A stretch of DNA of 64,000 nucleotides, taken from NCBI RefSeq assembly GCF_029873215.1, contig NZ_CP123620.1:3658001-3722000 (forward strand), written 5' to 3'. The notes beneath the pieces are model-generated. The model saw nothing but the letters and a program-made list of their open reading frames with translations, did no database searches and was not told the DNA's origin. The position numbers were made by a program, and so were the translations under genes. Below, in pieces: positions 27,681 through 37,959 of the stretch; position 1 is the first letter of the stretch, and each line of letters starts with the position of its first letter. This DNA is from Nocardioides sp. BP30 (GTDB lineage Bacteria > Actinomycetota > Actinomycetes > Propionibacteriales > Nocardioidaceae).

Positions 27681-28721
27681 ATGAGGATCGCGCTCGTCAC
27701 CGACACCTTCTACCCCGCGACGGACGGCGCCACCACCACGCTCAAGGCGATCGCCGACCGGCTCATCGAGACCGGCCACGAGGTGCAGTTCATCGCACCG
27801 GGTCCGGGCCTGACCAGCTACAACCGCAGCCGCGTCGTACGGGTGAACCCGATCGCGAAGCCGGGCGGCCAGGTGCGGGCGGCACTCGCACGGTTCGAGC
27901 CCGACCTGGTGCACGTCACCAACCCCGGCCGGCTCGGCCGCAAGGCGCTCAAGCACGCCCGGACGCTCGGCCTGCGCACCGTGGCCGTCCAGCAGTCGCC
28001 GGTGCCCGACGCCACCGCCGAGTACTGGCGCTCGCGGGTCGCCGACCGCGCGGACCGGCTCGTCGTCACCGCCCGCTGGATGGTCGAGCGGCTCGCCGAC
28101 CTCGACGTCGAGGCCGAGCTGTGGCTGCCCGGTGTCGACACGGCGGCGTTCTCCCCCACGCTGCGCGATCCGTGGCTGGCGGAGAAGTGGTCGCGCGCAC
28201 GCCGACCCGACGGCCCTCGGATCGTCGTCGGGTACGTCGGTGCGCTCGCCAAGCGCCACGGCGTGCGCCAGCTGGCGGCACTGCGCACCGTGCCCGGCAT
28301 CCGGCCGGTGATCATCGGCGACGGCGCCCAGCGCGGCTGGCTCGAGCAGCGGCTGCCCGAGGCGCGGTTCACCGGTCCGCTCGCCTGCGGTGACCTGGCC
28401 ACGGCCCTGGCCTCCCTCGACGTCCTGGTCCACCCCGGCGCCGCCGAGACCTGCAGCCACGCGCTGCGCGAGGCGGCGGCCAGCGGCCTCCCGGTGGTCG
28501 CACCGCGGTCCGGCGGCGCCGTCGGCGTCGTACGACACCTGGAGACCGGACTGCTCTACGACCCGGTCGACGAGGGCGGGCTGGCCGATGCGGTCGCCGC
28601 GGTCGCCGCGGACCCTCGCCGCCGGCTTCTCGGCGAGCGCGCCCGAGAGCTGGCGCTGGCGCGCAGCTGGCGCGACGCGGTGGACGAGTTGGTCGCGCCG
28701 TACGTGCTGGCGACCGTGTGA
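27681..28721 (+). CDS. GT4-family glycosyltransferase
   Basis: The 346-aa protein has the two Rossmann domains of GT-B enzymes: MRIALVTDTFYPATDGATTTLKAIADRL at the N-terminus and VGYVGALAKRHGV plus the donor-binding stretch HPGAAETCSHALREAAASGLPVVAP near residue 255 (a variant of the GT4 EX7E motif). Close relatives transfer mannose or other sugars to lipids such as phosphatidylinositol or diacylglycerol; the acceptor here is not deducible. The frame is open back to 27486, but MRIALVTDTFYP is the natural family start. The 245-base gap before it shows no clear feature. Confidence 0.88.
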   Translation: MRIALVTDTFYPATDGATTTLKAIADRLIETGHEVQFIAPGPGLTSYNRSRVVRVNPIAKPGGQVRAALARFEPDLVHVTNPGRLGRKALKHARTLGLRTVAVQQSPVPDATAEYWRSRVADRADRLVVTARWMVERLADLDVEAELWLPGVDTAAFSPTLRDPWLAEKWSRARRPDGPRIVVGYVGALAKRHGVRQLAALRTVPGIRPVIIGDGAQRGWLEQRLPEARFTGPLACGDLATALASLDVLVHPGAAETCSHALREAAASGLPVVAPRSGGAVGVVRHLETGLLYDPVDEGGLADAVAAVAADPRRRLLGERARELALARSWRDAVDELVAPYVLATV

Positions 28722-28760
28722 CACCACCTCGTCACAGCACCTCGTAGCACCACCTCGTCG
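28722..28760. repeat. Short direct repeats after the glycosyltransferase gene
   Basis: CACCACCTCGTC occurs at 28722 and 28748 with a related CACCTCGTAG between. It lies between this gene and the convergent LysR gene. Too little to assign a role. Confidence 0.4.
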
Positions 28761-28787
28761 CCGACGGGCTCGTGAGGTCGCGCCGCG

Positions 28788-29672
28788 TCAGGCGAATCCC
28801 TCGCGGAGGAACGTCGAGAGCCGGCGCGTGGCCGGCGCGGGAACGCTCGCGCTCCAGGCCAGCGCGATGGCACGGTGATGCCCCGTGCCGGCCAGCGGGC
28901 GCTCCGCGATCCCCGGCGGGGTGCGCTCGTCATGAGGCAGCAGGGCGATGCCGAGGCCGCGGCTGATCAGCTCGCGGATGGTGGCGAACTCGGTCACCTC
29001 GATCGCAACGTCGGGCGTGAAGCCGGCGTCGTGACACCAGCGCTCGGTGAGCTGGCGCAGGTTGTAGCTGGCGGGATTGGCGATGAACGTCTCCTCGCGC
29101 AGGTCCTCGAGCCGGATGCGATCGGCGTCGGCGAGGCGGTGGTCCTCCGGCAGCAGCACGTGGATCTGCTGCGTCCCGACGAGGACGTGCTGCAACCGCT
29201 CCGGGGCGGGGATGGTCAGGGCCAGGTCGAGGCTACCGGCCAACAGGTCGGCGCTCAGCTGCGCGCCGTGCGCCTGCTTCAGGGCCACCCGGATCCCGGG
29301 ATGCCGCCGCCGGAACTCGACGAGCAGGTCGGGGATGAGGCCCGAGCCCATCGTGAGGGGGAAGCCGAACCGGACGGTTCCACTGTCGGGATCCGCCTCA
29401 CCGGTGATCGCACCGACCACGCGCTCGAGGTCGCGCAGGGGCTCCCGCACCTGGCGGGCAAGCTGTTGGGCGGCCGGCGTGAGGCGTACGACGCGGCCGT
29501 CGTGGATCAGCAGCGGCAGACCGAGGTCGTGCTCGAGCGCGTGGATCCGTCGGCTCATCGACGACTGCGGGACGCCGAGGGTCGCCGCTGCCCGCGTCAT
29601 GTGGCAGTCGTTCTCGGCCAGCGCCACCAGGGCGGCGAGGTGGGGTGAGAGCTTGCGCAGCCATTGATCCAC
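28788..29672 (-). CDS. LysR-family transcriptional regulator
   Basis: The 294-aa protein has an N-terminal winged HTH (CHMTRAAATLGVPQSSMSRRIHALEHDLG) and the two-lobed periplasmic-binding-like effector domain. GTG at 29672 is used because a TATGAT hexamer lies exactly six bases upstream and an inverted repeat overlaps it; the frame further upstream crosses the control region. It is divergent from sdhCAB, a common arrangement when a LysR protein controls its neighbour, so sdh is a candidate target. The effector is unknown. Confidence 0.87.
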   Translation of the reverse strand: MDQWLRKLSPHLAALVALAENDCHMTRAAATLGVPQSSMSRRIHALEHDLGLPLLIHDGRVVRLTPAAQQLARQVREPLRDLERVVGAITGEADPDSGTVRFGFPLTMGSGLIPDLLVEFRRRHPGIRVALKQAHGAQLSADLLAGSLDLALTIPAPERLQHVLVGTQQIHVLLPEDHRLADADRIRLEDLREETFIANPASYNLRQLTERWCHDAGFTPDVAIEVTEFATIRELISRGLGIALLPHDERTPPGIAERPLAGTGHHRAIALAWSASVPAPATRRLSTFLREGFA

Positions 29673-29699
29673 GAACGGATCATATCGACCTGATCGTTC
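29673..29699 (-). promoter_or_regulatory. lysR leaderless promoter overlapped by an inverted repeat
   Basis: TATGAT (29684-29679, minus strand) is six bases before the GTG. The same bases lie in an imperfect palindrome, GAACGGATCA at 29673-29682 and TGATCGTTC at 29691-29699, including ATCA-N8-TGAT. A LysR protein binding here would block its own promoter. Confidence 0.5.
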
Positions 29700-29725
29700 A
29701 TTGGACGGAACGGACCGTCGTGGGG

Positions 29726-29744
29726 CAAGGTAAGCCTTACTCAC
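29726..29744. promoter_or_regulatory. DtxR/IdeR-type iron box between lysR and sdhC
   Basis: CAAGGTAAGCCTTACTCAC matches the 19-bp consensus TWAGGTWAGSCTWACCTWA at 15 positions, with the core AGGTAAGCCTTAC intact. It lies 54-72 bases upstream of the lysR start and 126 bases before the sdhC start. SDH needs three iron-sulfur clusters and heme, so iron control would make sense. Confidence 0.5.
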
Positions 29745-29785
29745 TGCTTCGACGGCAGTCGCGCGGCGGACCTGGAGCCTGCCTG

Positions 29786-29810
29786 AACCCGTACCGGCCG
29801 GTAACGGGTT
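29786..29810. promoter_or_regulatory. Long inverted repeat in the sdhCAB upstream region
   Basis: AACCCGTACCGG (29786-29797) is followed directly by CCGGTAACGGGTT (29798-29810), its inverted copy with one extra A. It lies about 60 bases before sdhC. It may be an operator for a dimeric regulator or, if transcribed, a hairpin; a weak run ATTTGT follows. Confidence 0.5.
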
Positions 29811-29855
29811 ATTTGTCACACCCTCCCCCGCGTTCGCGACGACGGTCACAAAGAG

Positions 29856-29861
29856 TACGGT
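29856..29861 (+). promoter_or_regulatory. Probable -10 element of sdhCAB
   Basis: TACGGT lies eight bases before the GTG of sdhC, with TTCGCG 17 bases upstream as a poor -35. Transcription would start within two bases of the start codon. Confidence 0.45.
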
Positions 29862-29869
29862 GTCGTCCC

Positions 29870-30577
29870 GTGGCAACGACCGAACTCGTCAAGGGAGTGC
29901 GTGCGACGCGCTCGACGATCGCGCTGAAGCTGGCCATGGCCACCAGCGGGATCATCTTCATCATCTTCGTGCTCCTGCATATGTACGGCAACCTCAAGGC
30001 CTTCGCCGGCCACGACGCCTACAACACCTATGCGGAGCACCTGCGGACGCTGGGCACGCCGATGCTGCCCCACTCCGGCTTCCTCTGGATCCTGCGCGCG
30101 GTCCTCATCGTCTCGCTGGTGGTGCACGTGGCCTCGGCCGTCGCGCTGTGGCGACGCGCCAACCGGGCCCGCAGCACCCGCTACCAGGTCAAGAAGAACG
30201 TGGCCTCGTCGATCTCCAGCCGCACCATGCGCTGGGGCGGCCTGACGCTGCTGCTCTTCATCGTCTGGCACCTGCTCGAGTTCACGATCGGCAAGATCAA
30301 CGTCTCCGGTGGCGCGACCAACGACCCGTACAACCTGCTCGTGGACAGCTTCGGCGGCAGCTCGTGGTGGATGGGCGTCATCTACCTGATCGCGATGCTC
30401 TGCCTGGGCCTCCACCTGCACCACGGCACCTTCAGCGCCTGCCAGACCCTCGGCTGGACCAACACCGCCGACTCCCGGGCGCGCGCCCGCATCGCCGGCT
30501 GGGTGGTCGCGATCGTGATCGCCGGCGGCTTCTCGCTGGTTCCCCTGTTCACCATCTTCGGCGTCATCACGAAGTAA
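29870..30577 (+). CDS. sdhC: Succinate dehydrogenase cytochrome b subunit
   Basis: The 235-aa membrane anchor has five hydrophobic helices (about residues 20-45, 75-95, 120-145, 165-185, 205-230) and conserved histidines in [21 protein letters not shown] and LHLHHG that suit two b hemes. This matches the single-polypeptide b558 family of actinobacteria and epsilon-proteobacteria, so no separate sdhD is expected. The GTG start is supported by a closely placed -10. It is the first gene of sdhC-sdhA-sdhB, with sdhA eight bases downstream. Confidence 0.92.
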   Translation: MATTELVKGVRATRSTIALKLAMATSGIIFIIFVLLHMYGNLKAFAGHDAYNTYAEHLRTLGTPMLPHSGFLWILRAVLIVSLVVHVASAVALWRRANRARSTRYQVKKNVASSISSRTMRWGGLTLLLFIVWHLLEFTIGKINVSGGATNDPYNLLVDSFGGSSWWMGVIYLIAMLCLGLHLHHGTFSACQTLGWTNTADSRARARIAGWVVAIVIAGGFSLVPLFTIFGVITK

Positions 30578-30585
30578 GGCATCCC

Positions 30586-32645
<2,060 letters not shown>

Positions 32646-32649
<4 letters not shown>

Positions 32650-33389
32650 ACCTGACCCTGAAGATCTGGCGGCAGGCCGACGCGACCTCCGCCGGTGCGA
32701 TGCACACCTACTCGCTCGACGGCGTCTCGGAGGACATGAGCTTCCTCGAGATGCTCGACCTGCTCAACGAGCAGCTGGTCACCCACGGCGAGGAGCCGGT
32801 GGCGTTCGACTCCGACTGTCGCGAGGGCATCTGCGGCATGTGTTCGCTGATGATCAACGGCCAGGCACATGGGCCGGAGGTCACCACGACCTGCCAGCTG
32901 CACATGCGCTCGTTCTCCGACGGTGACACGATCACCATCGAGCCGTGGCGCGCCGACCCGTTCCCGGTCGTCAAGGACCTGATCGTCGACCGCTCCGCGT
33001 TCGACCGGATCATCGCCAACGGCGGCTACATCTCCGCCAACACCGGCTCGGCGCCCGAGGCCAACTCGGTGCCGGCGCCGCGCGACAAGGCCATGCGTGC
33101 GTTCAACGTGGCGACCTGCATCGGTTGCGGTGCCTGCGTGGCGGCCTGCCCGAACGGCTCGGCCTCGCTGTTCCTCGGCGCCAAGATCACCCACCTCGGT
33201 GAGCTGCCGCAGGGTCAGCCGGAGCGCTACACCCGCGTCTCCACCATGGTCGCCCAGCACGACCACGAGGGCTTCGGTGGCTGCACCAACATCGGTGAGT
33301 GCGCCGCGGCCTGCCCCAAGGAGATCCCGCTCGACGTCATCTCGCAGCTCAACAAGGACCTGCGTACCGCGATCAAGCACGGACTCTGA
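32646..33389 (+). CDS. sdhB: Succinate dehydrogenase iron-sulfur subunit
   Basis: The 247-aa protein has three cluster motifs: CREGICGMC plus a later Cys for the 2Fe-2S cluster, [12 protein letters not shown] for one cluster, and [15 protein letters not shown] for the others. It carries electrons from SdhA to the b hemes of SdhC. The GTG start overlaps the sdhA stop by four bases. It is the last gene of the operon and is followed by family A repeats and a strong terminator. Confidence 0.96.
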
Positions 33390-33396
33390 CCCCGCC

Positions 33397-33440
33397 GAGA
33401 GGTCACCTTTCGCGGGTCGAGAGGTCACCTTTCGCGGGTT
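33397..33440. repeat. 22-bp tandem repeats, family A (two exact units)
   Basis: Two adjoining 22-bp units, at 33397 and 33419, share GAGAGGTCACCTTTCGCGGG and differ only in the last base (C or T). They start eight bases after the sdhB stop and serve as the reference copy for the family seen at 16605, 33711, 37901 and 58209. Confidence 0.9.
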
Positions 33441-33455
33441 GATAGGTCGGTTTCT

Positions 33456-33496
33456 GTCGGTGCCCCCATCCGTCCGGGTGGGGGCACCGACCTTTT
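33456..33496 (+). terminator. Rho-independent terminator of sdhCAB
   Basis: GTCGGTGCCCCCA (33456-33468) pairs perfectly with TGGGGGCACCGAC (33479-33491), with a ten-base loop, followed by CTTTT. It is 66 bases after the sdhB stop and faces the convergent gene. Confidence 0.85.
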
Positions 33497-33710
33497 CCCG
33501 TACGGCGAGATCGGCTCACGCGACGTCGGCCACCACGATCGTGAATCGTCGGGCTCCCCCGCCGCCATCACCGCTGCGGCGACCCGCTCGGCCGCCTCCT
33601 GCACCCCGGCGGCGGCTGCGACCGGGTCAGGCGTCGGTCGCCGGTGGCACGCGCCCGACGTCTCGCGTCTGACGCAGGGCAGGGTCAAGCGGTCCACGCG
33701 GACACTCGGC

Positions 33711-33737
33711 CCGCAGAAGGTGACGTCTCGGCGTCAG
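33711..33737. repeat. Partial family A repeat at the end of the SCO4848-like gene
   Basis: CCGCAGAAGGTGACGTCTCG followed by GCGTCAG reproduces half of the family A pattern in reverse orientation (compare GAACGTGACGTCTCGGGGTC at 37938-37957). It covers the last bases of the gene ending at 33734. Confidence 0.6.
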
Positions 33738-33955
33738 CGGTTGCGTAGCGCCTTGAGTCCGAGCGACCCGAGCACTCCCCCGATGACAGCGTTGACCACG
33801 ATCAGCACCGCGTGCGCGACGTAGTACGGGCGCGGCCGGCTCTGCTCGGGATCCCGCGCCGTCCTGGCCAGGTTCTTGGCGAAGTTGGACCACGTCACCA
33901 GGTTCCAGATGCCGATGACGAGCAGCAGCGCACCGTGGCGCTTCTCGAGCTTCAC
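33734..33955 (-). CDS. SCO4848-family small membrane protein
   Basis: The 73-aa protein begins VKLEKRHGALLLVIGIWNLVTWSNFAKNLA and has two membrane helices (about residues 8-24 and 46-66) joined by a charged loop with PRPYYVAH. This is the pattern of the conserved actinobacterial SCO4848 family, whose function is unknown. The GTG start overlaps the stop of the YihY gene in a GTGA, so they are translationally coupled. Confidence 0.8.
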   Translation of the reverse strand: MKLEKRHGALLLVIGIWNLVTWSNFAKNLARTARDPEQSRPRPYYVAHAVLIVVNAVIGGVLGSLGLKALRNR

Positions 33956-34986
33956 TTCTTCCTCCTCAGGGTCGCGAACAGACTGGCCAGCACTGCCATC
34001 GTGGCAGCCCCGGCGGCGAAGGTGATGACCGGGGAGGCCGCCGTACCCGCGTGCGGGACGACCTCGAGCGTCGGTGTCGAGGGCCCCTGCACCGGTGCCG
34101 CCGGCGCCACCTTCGGAGCCTCCGAGGTGAGCGCGTAGGCGGCGGCGTAGAGCGTCAGCCGGGAGAAGTAGTTGATCCACACCAGCAGGATCAACGCGAT
34201 GCCGAACGCCTGGAACGCCGGCTGTCCGCGGGCCGAGTTCAGCAGCAGCCCGGAGAGCTGCTTGAGGATCTCGAAGCCGACCGCGCCGAGGGCGGCGCCC
34301 TTCCACAGCGACCGGCGCTCCAGGTCCGGATGGGCCAGCAGCACGAACATGGCGAAGAACAGCAGCGCGTTGGCGGCCAGGCCGACCACGACCGTCAGGA
34401 CGGCCAGCAGCCAGTCGAGGCCGGTGGAGATCCCGATCGCGTCCAGGACGTCGGCGGAGAAGCCGCGGACGAAGCCTGTGACCGCCACCGCCACGAGCAG
34501 CACCAGACCGAGCACCACCAGGGTGGCGAGGTCGCGGAGCTTGGCGACGATGAAGTTGGGCCGCTCGCGGGCAGGGGTCCCGAAGACGGCCAGGAGGGCC
34601 GACTGGAGGGAGGACAGCCAGCCGAGGCCGGCGTACAGCAGACCCACCAGCCCGAAGACGCCGACAGCGCCCGCCGCATCCTGGATCTGGCCCATCGAGA
34701 TCTGCCCGGTGCCGGACCCGACCAGGCCCGGCAGCACGTCGTTGATGGCGTGGTGCAGCGCCTGCCGGGCGTCCGGGTAGACCTTGGCCACCCAGCCCAC
34801 GACGAAGAACGCCAGTGCCATGATCGGGAAGAACGACAAGAAGGCGAAGTACGTCGCCGCGCCGGCCTGCTGGGAGGCTCCGACCCGGCCGTAGTGCTCC
34901 TGCATGCGCACCAGGTGGTCGACCCACGGCCGTCGGGCACGGACCTCCTCGATCCGCGCCGTGATCCGATCCTTCAGGCTCGCCAT
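33952..34986 (-). CDS. YihY/BrkB-family membrane protein
   Basis: The 344-aa protein has six core helices and the family pattern AGAATYFAFLSFFPIMAL near residues 40-60 and LLLVWINYFSRLTLYAAAY near 265-285. The C-terminal tail is Pro/Ala/Thr-rich and ends in a further hydrophobic stretch and basic residues (TLRRKK). The family was once misnamed ribonuclease BN; its transport or envelope role is unproven. The start overlaps the stop of the 2H phosphoesterase gene by one base (TGATG). Confidence 0.88.
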   Translation of the reverse strand: MASLKDRITARIEEVRARRPWVDHLVRMQEHYGRVGASQQAGAATYFAFLSFFPIMALAFFVVGWVAKVYPDARQALHHAINDVLPGLVGSGTGQISMGQIQDAAGAVGVFGLVGLLYAGLGWLSSLQSALLAVFGTPARERPNFIVAKLRDLATLVVLGLVLLVAVAVTGFVRGFSADVLDAIGISTGLDWLLAVLTVVVGLAANALLFFAMFVLLAHPDLERRSLWKGAALGAVGFEILKQLSGLLLNSARGQPAFQAFGIALILLVWINYFSRLTLYAAAYALTSEAPKVAPAAPVQGPSTPTLEVVPHAGTAASPVITFAAGAATMAVLASLFATLRRKK

Positions 34987-35510
34987 CAGCGCGTGACGAC
35001 GGCCCGGAGGGGGAAGGTCCTGCTCGGGACCCAGCCGGCCACGTCGTCGTGCACGTAGAGCACGAACGACTCCACCTCGAAGCGCGCCTCGAAGTCAGCC
35101 AGGTCGGCGAAGGCCCGATCGAGGATGGCGTCGTCGACCTCGTGGGCGATCGTCACGTGCGGGTGGTACGGGTAGGCGAGGTCGACCCCGAGCGGGCCGC
35201 TGCGGACCTCGTGCTCGAGGCGCTCGCAGCCCGAGATCCCCTCGGCCAGGGCGACGAAGACGACCGGCGAGAGCGGGCGGAACGTCGCCGTACCGCGCAG
35301 ATGCACGGTGAACGGCGTCACAGCCTCGGCGGCCGCGCCGAGGTGACGCTCGACCTCGGCGGCCACGCTGGGCGCCAGGTCGACCGGCGGAACCAGGGTG
35401 ATGTGCGGCGGGATGTGCTCGGCCATCGGGTCGCCGATCGACTCCCGGTAGCGCTGGAGCCGACTGCCCCAGGGCTCCGGGATCGGGACGGCCACGCCGA
35501 TCGTGCGCAC
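34986..35510 (-). CDS. 2H phosphoesterase (2'-5' RNA ligase-like)
   Basis: The 174-aa protein carries the two HxTx motifs of the 2H superfamily, HITL (His36, Thr38) and HVTI (His118, Thr120), in a compact fold of the LigT type. Such enzymes open cyclic phosphodiesters or act on 2'-5' RNA linkages; the natural substrate here is unknown. The GTG at 35510 has a leaderless promoter exactly six bases upstream. It heads a coupled trio with the YihY and SCO4848-like genes. Confidence 0.85.
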   Translation of the reverse strand: MRTIGVAVPIPEPWGSRLQRYRESIGDPMAEHIPPHITLVPPVDLAPSVAAEVERHLGAAAEAVTPFTVHLRGTATFRPLSPVVFVALAEGISGCERLEHEVRSGPLGVDLAYPYHPHVTIAHEVDDAILDRAFADLADFEARFEVESFVLYVHDDVAGWVPSRTFPLRAVVTR

Positions 35511-35519
35511 GAGTCGACC

Positions 35520-36560
<1,041 letters not shown>

Positions 36561-36592
36561 TCAGTACGACGGGGCCGTTCTCGCAGCCGGCG

Positions 36593-37813
36593 TCATTCTG
36601 TCAGGGCCGCCCTGACAGCAGTGCGATGCGCCGACACACTCGCCATCAGGATCGCGACGCCGACCACCGCCAGCCCGGCCCCCGCCAGCGCCGGCGCGCG
36701 GTAGCTGTAGCCGGCGTCGATGACCACCCCGCCGATCCAGGCGCCCAGCGCGTTGGCGACGTTGAGCGCTGCATGCATCATCGCGGCGCCGAGCGTCACG
36801 GCGTCGCCGGCCACGTCCATCAGGCGCACCTGCATCGAGGTGGCGACCACCGAGCCGACCAGGGCGACCACGAAGGCGACCGGCCACAGCAACCATCCGA
36901 CCGGAGCGACCAGCCAGAAGATCAGCATCATCACGATGCTCGCGGCACTGAACAGCACCAGCGTGCGCAGCACGGACCAGCGCACCAGCTCGCCGGCCAG
37001 CCAGGTGCCGACCACCATGCCGAGGCCGTAGCCCAGGACGAAGACCGGCGTCCAGTCGTTCGAGAGGTGCGCGACCGTGGTGACGGTCTTGGCGATGTAG
37101 GAGTAGGTGGCGAACAGGCCACCGAAGCCCAGCGCGCCGGCCACCATGGTGAGCCAGACCTGCTTGTTCGTGAAGAACGAGCTCGCCTCGCCGCGCGCGC
37201 TCGACCCCTCGGCGGGCGCGACCCTGGGCACGAAGCGCCAGATCATGGCCGCGGTCAGGGCAGCGAGCAGCGCCGAGACGACGTACGGCGCCCGCCAGCC
37301 CCCGTGCTCACCGAGCCAGGTGCTGGCCGGCACGCCGACCACGTTGGCGATGGAGAGCCCGAGCATCACCCGTGCGATCGCCCGACCCCGGTGACGCGGG
37401 TCGGCCAGCTCGGCGGCGACCAGCGAGGCCACACCGAAGTAGGCCCCGTGCGGCAGGCCGTCGAGGAAGCGGGCCAGCATCAGCAGCCCGTACGACGAGG
37501 CCACGGCGCTGAGCAGGTTGAAGACGCCGTACGCCGCCATCAGGCCCATCAACAGGCCCTTGCGGGGCAGGGTCGCACCGAACATCCCCAGGATGGGGAC
37601 GCCCACCACCACGCCCAGGGCGTACGCCGAGATCACGTGGCCGGCCTGCGGCACCGAGACGCCGACGCCGTCGGCCACCTCGGGCAGGATGCCCATCGTC
37701 TGGAACTCGGTGGTGCCGATCGCGAAGCCGCCGATGGCCAGCGCCAGGATGGCCAGGCGGTAGCCGCGCGTCCTGGTCTCGACCGCCTCGGAGGTCGGTG
37801 CGCTGACGGTCAT
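36593..37813 (-). CDS. MFS transporter (AraJ/YdhP-like)
   Basis: The 406-aa protein has twelve hydrophobic helices and the DHA1-type start ALAIGGFAIGTTEFQTMGILPEVADG, as in sugar-efflux and drug-efflux proteins of the AraJ/PbuE group. The ATG at 37813 is preferred to one at 37855 because it lies just ahead of the conserved start, but neither has a good ribosome binding site. The substrate cannot be told from sequence. Its neighbours are the fused ABC exporter upstream and trpS downstream, on the same strand. Confidence 0.85.
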   Translation of the reverse strand: MTVSAPTSEAVETRTRGYRLAILALAIGGFAIGTTEFQTMGILPEVADGVGVSVPQAGHVISAYALGVVVGVPILGMFGATLPRKGLLMGLMAAYGVFNLLSAVASSYGLLMLARFLDGLPHGAYFGVASLVAAELADPRHRGRAIARVMLGLSIANVVGVPASTWLGEHGGWRAPYVVSALLAALTAAMIWRFVPRVAPAEGSSARGEASSFFTNKQVWLTMVAGALGFGGLFATYSYIAKTVTTVAHLSNDWTPVFVLGYGLGMVVGTWLAGELVRWSVLRTLVLFSAASIVMMLIFWLVAPVGWLLWPVAFVVALVGSVVATSMQVRLMDVAGDAVTLGAAMMHAALNVANALGAWIGGVVIDAGYSYRAPALAGAGLAVVGVAILMASVSAHRTAVRAALTE

Positions 37814-37900
37814 GAGCTCGCTCTCTGAGGGTGGTGGGGGAACAGCAGTCTGCAACCCCGGGCTGCTCGGGGCCTATTCCGGAGGTTCCCGGTAACGGTG

Positions 37901-37959
37901 GTCACTCGACCCGCGAAAGGTGACCGGTCGACCCGCCGAACGTGACGTCTCGGGGTCAG
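37901..37959. repeat. 22-bp repeats, family A, at the end of the fused ABC gene
   Basis: Reading plus strand, GTCACTCGACCCGCGAAAGG and TGACCGGTCGACCCGCCGAA, then CGTGACGTCTCGGGGTCAG. These are the reverse complement of the units at 33397-33440. The last part runs over the stop codon of the ABC exporter gene at 37956. Confidence 0.8.

Larger units (their letters stand above)
33390..33733. other. 344-base gap between sdhB and the convergent SCO4848-like gene
   Basis: The gap holds two family A repeats (33397-33440), a terminator (33456-33496) and a partial repeat (33711-33737). Between 33520 and 33690 there is coding-like minus-strand sequence (for example AAAAGVQEAAERVAAAVMAA), but no intact start-to-stop gene; one frame shift would join it to an ending in TIVVADVA, so it may be a decayed small gene. 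Confidence 0.5.

Noticed and set aside
33425..33697. 90-codon minus-strand reading frame
   Set aside because: It runs through the sdh terminator and into the family A repeats; no start signal or recognisable protein. Kept only as a possible remnant.
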